Assembly (NCBI GenBank): GCA_016717285.1
Contig: JADKFU010000001.1
Coordinates: forward strand, 186,001 to 250,000
Source: Chitinophagaceae bacterium
GTDB taxonomy: Bacteria > Bacteroidota > Bacteroidia > Chitinophagales > UBA10324
Length of the DNA stretch: 64,000 nucleotides
Reading direction: 5' to 3'
Made by a program: the position numbers and the translations under genes. The notes below the pieces were generated by a model that saw only the letters and a list, made by a program, of their open reading frames with translations, did no database searches and was not told where the DNA came from. Shown here one piece after another: positions 63,319-64,000 of this stretch (position 1 is its first letter; every line of letters begins with the position of its first letter).

Positions 63319-63363
63319 CTTCAAGTGCCATATTTCCGGTAGAACGGAATTGCGGCATTTGTT

Positions 63364-63437
63364 GGGGGTGTAGCTCAGCTGGCTAGAGCGCCTGCCTTGC
63401 AAGCAGGAGGTCATCGGTTCGATTCCGTTCACCTCCA
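63364..63437 (+). tRNA. tRNA-Ala (TGC)
   Basis: 74 nt, anticodon TGC in the loop CTTGCAA. Acceptor GGGGGTG pairs with CACCTCC (one wobble), D-arm GCTCAGCTGGCTAGAGC, anticodon stem CCTGC/GCAGG, and T-arm with TTCGATT. 45 bp after tRNA-Ile. CCA is not encoded. Confidence 0.97.
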
Positions 63438-63441
63438 CCCA

Positions 63442-63474
63442 AAAACCACTTCAATCCCGGAGTGGTTTTTTTTT
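63442..63474 (+). terminator. Rho-independent terminator of the tRNA operon
   Basis: AAAACCACT (63442-63450) pairs with AGTGGTTTT (63461-63469) around a 10-nt loop, followed by an uninterrupted T run to 63474. Confidence 0.92.
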
Positions 63475-63503
63475 GGCCAGGATCGTCGCGACCTCAGTCG
63501 GGA

Positions 63504-63536
63504 AGGTCATTGGTTCGATTCCTTTCACCTCCACCA
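63504..63536 (+). repeat. Duplicated 3' end of tRNA-Ala, possible attachment-site scar
   Basis: 33 bp matching the T-arm and acceptor 3' half of tRNA-Ala (63405-63437) with about three mismatches, followed by A. It ends CCTCCACCA, i.e. with an encoded CCA. There is no 5' half or anticodon arm, so it is not a tRNA gene. Located 67 bp after tRNA-Ala, just beyond the terminator. Confidence 0.7.
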
Positions 63537-63648
63537 ATACCAGACTCATAACACATTGCAATGAATTTATTCCCCCGTTTAGGAAAAACAACGTCAATAT
63601 TTTATTGATATCGAATTCGTTATATTTAGCTCATAATGGCTCATTATT

Positions 63649-64000
63649 ATGAATGCTGGTAATTATACTCTTGCTAAAGTTGCCTTATTCCATATGCAAT
63701 TGATATTCCTGATGCTGCCTGGTCCATACTTATCGGGACAACCCGGCACACTCGACAATTCCTTTGGACAATCCGGATTATTGACTTTTGATTTAGACAG
63801 CGCATCAGAAACTATTTACTCGGTTTTAGTTCAGCCAGATGGTAAAATAATTGCTTCGGGAGTGGTAGATTATTCTTCTTTCGATCCAAACGATTTTGCA
63901 TCTGCAAGATTTAATGCCGATGGTGGGTTGGATACTTCTTATGGTGATAATGGAAAGGTGATTTTAGATATTGGAGGCACTGATAATTGTAATGCTTCTG
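63649..64000 (+). CDS. Delta-60 repeat (DUF5122) propeller protein, 3' part beyond the window
   Basis: From the ATG at 63649 the frame is open to the right edge. A start at 63694 (MQLIFLMLPG…) would also give a signal-like sequence and may be the real one. The visible protein has GTLDNSFGQSGLLTFDL, QPDGKIIASGVV, FASARFNADGGLDTSYGDNG and KVILDIGG. These are the roughly 60-residue repeats of DUF5122 propellers that usually end in a T9SS tail in Bacteroidota. A TATATTTA box at 63620-63627 may be the promoter. Confidence 0.8.
   Translation, partial: MNAGNYTLAKVALFHMQLIFLMLPGPYLSGQPGTLDNSFGQSGLLTFDLDSASETIYSVLVQPDGKIIASGVVDYSSFDPNDFASARFNADGGLDTSYGDNGKVILDIGGTDNCNAS

Noticed and set aside
63504..63536. 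Third tRNA gene after tRNA-Ala
   Set aside because: Only the 3' half is present; there is no D-arm or anticodon arm upstream.

Overview
The window is chromosomal DNA of a member of the Bacteroidota, probably a gliding or surface-associated Chitinophagales/Sphingobacteriia-like bacterium. Four things point that way. Several large secreted proteins carry C-terminal Por/T9SS type A sorting tails. The gliding ABC genes gldA-gldF-gldG are present. Start codons lie close behind TAnnTTTG (-7) promoter boxes. Bacteroidota-typical families occur throughout (DUF3109, DUF2141, DUF4340, propeller histidine kinase, GH3-serine hydrolase hybrid, fused KorA). I saw no plasmid or phage backbone.

Layout. 0-5 kb: two rhomboid proteases, mutL and queA on the minus strand. 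5-16 kb: mostly plus-strand genes (GH3/beta-lactamase-like hybrid, DinB-like, TANGO2/NRDE, ATP-grasp, DOT1-like methyltransferase, GT2) with conspicuous 7- and 8-bp tandem repeats between them. 12-27 kb: T9SS propeller and PKD proteins, a LuxR response regulator with a giant propeller sensor kinase, and glyS. 27-31 kb: gmk plus a repeat-rich accessory stretch with a MITE-like palindrome and a duplicated WGIGTTSP-type surface-protein segment. 31-41 kb: terC, a DUF4340 gene and gldG-gldF-gldA; then a 1.4-kb satellite of about 108-bp units whose units include the 3' end of selD; then selD, mnmH and a DnaQ-like exonuclease. 41-47 kb: M43 metalloprotease, ADP-ribosylglycohydrolase and PhoD. 47-53 kb: an accessory island of small minus-strand genes. 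It holds two HigBA-like toxin-antitoxin pairs, one with a nonsense codon in the toxin, and a membrane-anchored LuxR protein with a hairpin-only partner. Three imperfect palindromes of about 145 bp separate these modules, and a truncated tyrosine recombinase abuts ligA. 53-64 kb: ligA, an ECF sigma/anti-sigma pair, a GH3-auxin-type acyl-adenylating enzyme, korAB, an endonuclease/phosphatase-family lipoprotein, tRNA-Ile and tRNA-Ala, and the start of a delta-60 propeller protein.

Together these genes cover envelope biogenesis and secretion, gliding machinery (GldAFG), ferredoxin-linked central carbon metabolism (KorAB), and tRNA modification by queuosine (QueA) and 2-selenouridine (SelD/MnmH).

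The most interesting region is 50.8-53.2 kb. There attC-like palindromes, toxin-antitoxin cargo and a recombinase stump look like a decayed cassette array. The second is the selD-tail satellite. The third is a set of STRR-like heptamer clusters that start exactly at gene 3' ends and provide their stop codons.

Caution on sequence quality: several conserved genes (glyS, korB, terC, the GH3-auxin gene, and the PKD gene twice) are broken by single-base indels in homopolymers of 4-7 bases. This pattern suggests uncorrected sequencing indels more than real pseudogenes, so each is annotated as one gene spanning its frames.
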